Part shown: positions 7,614 to 8,620 of the stretch, in pieces
Layout of the letters: the number at the start of each line of letters is the position of its first letter
How positions within the stretch are numbered: the stretch's first letter is position 1
Assembly: GCA_900550775.1 (NCBI GenBank)
Contig: URTH01000066.1
Location: forward strand, 1 to 8,620
Direction: 5' to 3'
Source of the DNA: an uncultured Eubacteriales bacterium
GTDB lineage: Bacteria; Bacillota; Clostridia; Monoglobales; Monoglobaceae
Length of the DNA stretch: 8,620 nucleotides
Position numbers and translations under genes: made by a program
The notes under the pieces: generated by a model
The model's input: the letters and a program-made list of their open reading frames with translations, nothing else
Databases searched by the model: none
Told to the model about the DNA's origin: nothing

Positions 7614-8309
7614 TCACATTACAAATTTTTTGGCAATTCCGCGCTGCTGTATGAACTTTAAAAGCACGTAGCACACCACAGACTGCACCGGCAAAAGCAG
7701 CAGGTTCTTTAAAATTCTGGCCGGCAGAATGCCGATAAAACCGCTTCCGGCGGTCGGCGCCAGCGCAATGGAATTGAGCAAAATATTCCCGACCAGAATC
7801 ACCAGCAGCTTTGCGCAAAAGACGCGCCAAAAAGTAATCGGCTTTTGATATAAAACCATGCCGTAGAGCATGCCGCTGATACCGACCGCCAGCGTATAGG
7901 CCGGAAGATAGGCGCCCGTGGGGTTTAATATCATAGAAACCGTATCCTGTAAAATTGCCGTCATGCAGGCCGTAAGAGGGCCAAACAGCATGGCAACAAT
8001 CGGCTGGGTCACAAAGCCGAATCCGATGCGCAGATAAGCGCTGAGGCGTATGGAAAAGTACCCCAGAATGATATTAACTGCCATCATCAGCGCGCAAGTT
8101 GCCAGCACTCTGGGCGAGCGCACCTGCCGGCGAAAGCTTCTGCCGCTATGTAACACGTGATACCACGCAAGGGCGGCAAACACGACGGCAACCACCGCAA
8201 GGCTGATCCACATATGGGACAGGCAGGCAAACACCCGGCTCAGCGGATCAAGCAAATCCTTCAGCCGCAGCTTTTCGGAATCCAAAAAACGATCAAAACT
8301 TTCTTGCAT
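7614..8309 (-). CDS. folT: Folate ECF transporter S component (FolT), N-terminally extended
   Basis: Substrate-binding membrane subunit of an energy-coupling factor importer. It captures folate and works with the shared EcfA/A'/T module, which is not encoded here. Seen: about six hydrophobic helices in residues 66-220; the family pattern LRIGFGF (93-99), MLFGP (107-111), Asp122, NPTGAY (129-134) with LPAYTL after it, LVGNILLN (172-179) and RILKNLLLLPVQ (198-209). The total is 231 aa against roughly 170-180 usual for FolT. The extra 65 residues are an N-terminal amphipathic stretch plus one more hydrophobic helix (34-53) and a basic linker (57-67). The ATG at 8307-8309 has a perfect SD 7 nt upstream, so the extension appears genuinely translated. 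The upstream THF riboswitch independently supports folate as the substrate. Confidence 0.92.
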   Translation of the reverse strand: MQESFDRFLDSEKLRLKDLLDPLSRVFACLSHMWISLAVVAVVFAALAWYHVLHSGRSFRRQVRSPRVLATCALMMAVNIILGYFSIRLSAYLRIGFGFVTQPIVAMLFGPLTACMTAILQDTVSMILNPTGAYLPAYTLAVGISGMLYGMVLYQKPITFWRVFCAKLLVILVGNILLNSIALAPTAGSGFIGILPARILKNLLLLPVQSVVCYVLLKFIQQRGIAKKFVM

Positions 8310-8314
8310 ATAAA

Positions 8315-8355
8315 ATACCTCCTTAGATTCACTGCTAGCACAGCCAAAGAGGTAT
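8315..8355 (-). promoter_or_regulatory. SD-masking hairpin, probable riboswitch expression platform
   Basis: The SD of folT, AAGGAGGU (8317-8324), lies in a segment AAGGAGGUAU (8315-8324). This can pair over ten positions, with one G-U wobble, to AUACCUCUUU (8346-8355). The 21-nt loop (8325-8345) holds a small CUG/CAG stem. The complete SD would be sequestered. There is no U tract after it, so the logic looks translational rather than terminator-based. How ligand binding shifts this hairpin is inference; the aptamer P1 3' strand CUGU (8369-8372) can also pair with an ACAG just downstream, offering a possible switch. Confidence 0.75.
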
Positions 8356-8368
8356 CATTATCTGTCTA

Positions 8369-8484
8369 ACAGCGGGATGCGGCATCCATATCGCGACGTT
8401 TCGTACTTCGTCCGGCTATCAACTCCCTGTATAGCCGGCACTGCCAGTCACAGACCGTGACTAACGCATGAATGCCTACTCTGT
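8369..8484 (-). promoter_or_regulatory. Tetrahydrofolate (THF) riboswitch aptamer
   Basis: Leader RNA that binds reduced folate and turns down folate uptake genes. Seen on the minus strand: the 5' conserved AGAGUAGGCAUUCAUGCGUUA block (8462-8482), a GGGAGUUG loop (8421-8428), GGACGAA (8407-8413), AACG (8397-8400) and the 3' block AUGCCGCAUCCCGCUG (8370-8385), in the order of the THF family (Rfam RF01831). Pairings found: P1 ACAG/CUGU (8481-8484 with 8369-8372); P2 GGCAUUC/GGAUGCC (8470-8476 with 8381-8387); P3 CCGGCUAU/AUAGCCGG (8431-8438 with 8412-8419). An additional stem AGUCAC/GUGACU (8457-8462 with 8446-8451) sits between P2 and P3. The aptamer ends 59 nt before the folT start, the usual context for this class. 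Identified from memory of the consensus, not from a covariance-model search. Confidence 0.88.
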
Positions 8485-8620
8485 ATTTTTCTTAAATTCT
8501 GTCTTTGTTCTCAGGCGCACGGAGATTGACAATATGGTTTTGTTTCCGCGCGTCTAGCCGAAAGGGAGTAATCTAAACTCCGATTCCGGGAGGCGGATTT
8601 CCGCTTTCGCTGCGCCCAAT
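8485..8620 (-). other. Leader or intergenic sequence upstream of the riboswitch, unassigned
   Basis: No gene is recognisable. Two minus-strand frames run open from the window edge: one ends at TAG 8554-8556 (21 visible codons), another at TGA 8511-8513 (35 visible codons). Either could be the 3' end of an upstream gene, but neither resembles a family I know. A 5-bp hairpin GGAGU/ACUCC (8565-8581) lacks a U tract. I could not find a -35/-10 pair placed to start transcription just ahead of the aptamer; a TTGTCA near 8526-8531 has no matching -10. Confidence 0.3.

Noticed and set aside
8565..8581. Hairpin GGAGU/ACUCC near the right edge
   Set aside because: Five base pairs with a 7-nt loop and no U tract; not enough for a terminator or a named RNA.

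Overview
All genes in this window lie on the minus strand. They read right to left from about position 8484 down to position 1. The gene content points to Bacillota, most likely a moderately GC-rich member of the Clostridia. The main reasons are a TrmFO-type (FAD/folate-dependent) tRNA methyltransferase, the dprA-topA-trmFO order that is classic in Firmicutes, an ECF-type folate S component, and a tetrahydrofolate (THF) riboswitch, a class found almost only in Firmicutes. The assignment rests on gene content only; no rRNA or tRNA is present.

Layout in transcription order. Positions 8485-8620 hold no gene I can name. Positions 8369-8484 match the THF riboswitch consensus. They are followed by a hairpin that would bury the ribosome binding site of folT (7614-8309), which encodes the folate-binding S component of an ECF vitamin importer with an unusual N-terminal extension. 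Then come a SpoU/TrmH-family RNA 2'-O-methyltransferase (6810-7595), dprA (5436-6710, GTG start), topA (3287-5413, with the start placed downstream of the longest possible one), a strong hairpin (3258-3282), trmFO (1920-3224), a perfect-consensus extended -10 promoter (1863-1890), an acyltransferase-3 family membrane protein (786-1841), and the 5' part of a threonine ammonia-lyase gene (1-730) cut by the window edge.

How the genes relate. folT through topA are closely spaced (18, 99 and 22 nt) and probably form one transcription unit headed by the riboswitch. trmFO follows a hairpin with a short U tract, so it may be read through or only partly terminated. TrmFO consumes 5,10-methylene-THF, so a folate-sensing RNA may sit on the same transcript as a folate-consuming tRNA modification enzyme. 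The acyltransferase has its own strong promoter and looks like an accessory gene placed between the housekeeping cluster and the threonine ammonia-lyase gene.

I found no mobile element, CRISPR array, tRNA or rRNA, and no evidence of a new multi-gene system. The most rewarding parts are the riboswitch, with its apparent extra stem and SD-masking hairpin, and its operon context.
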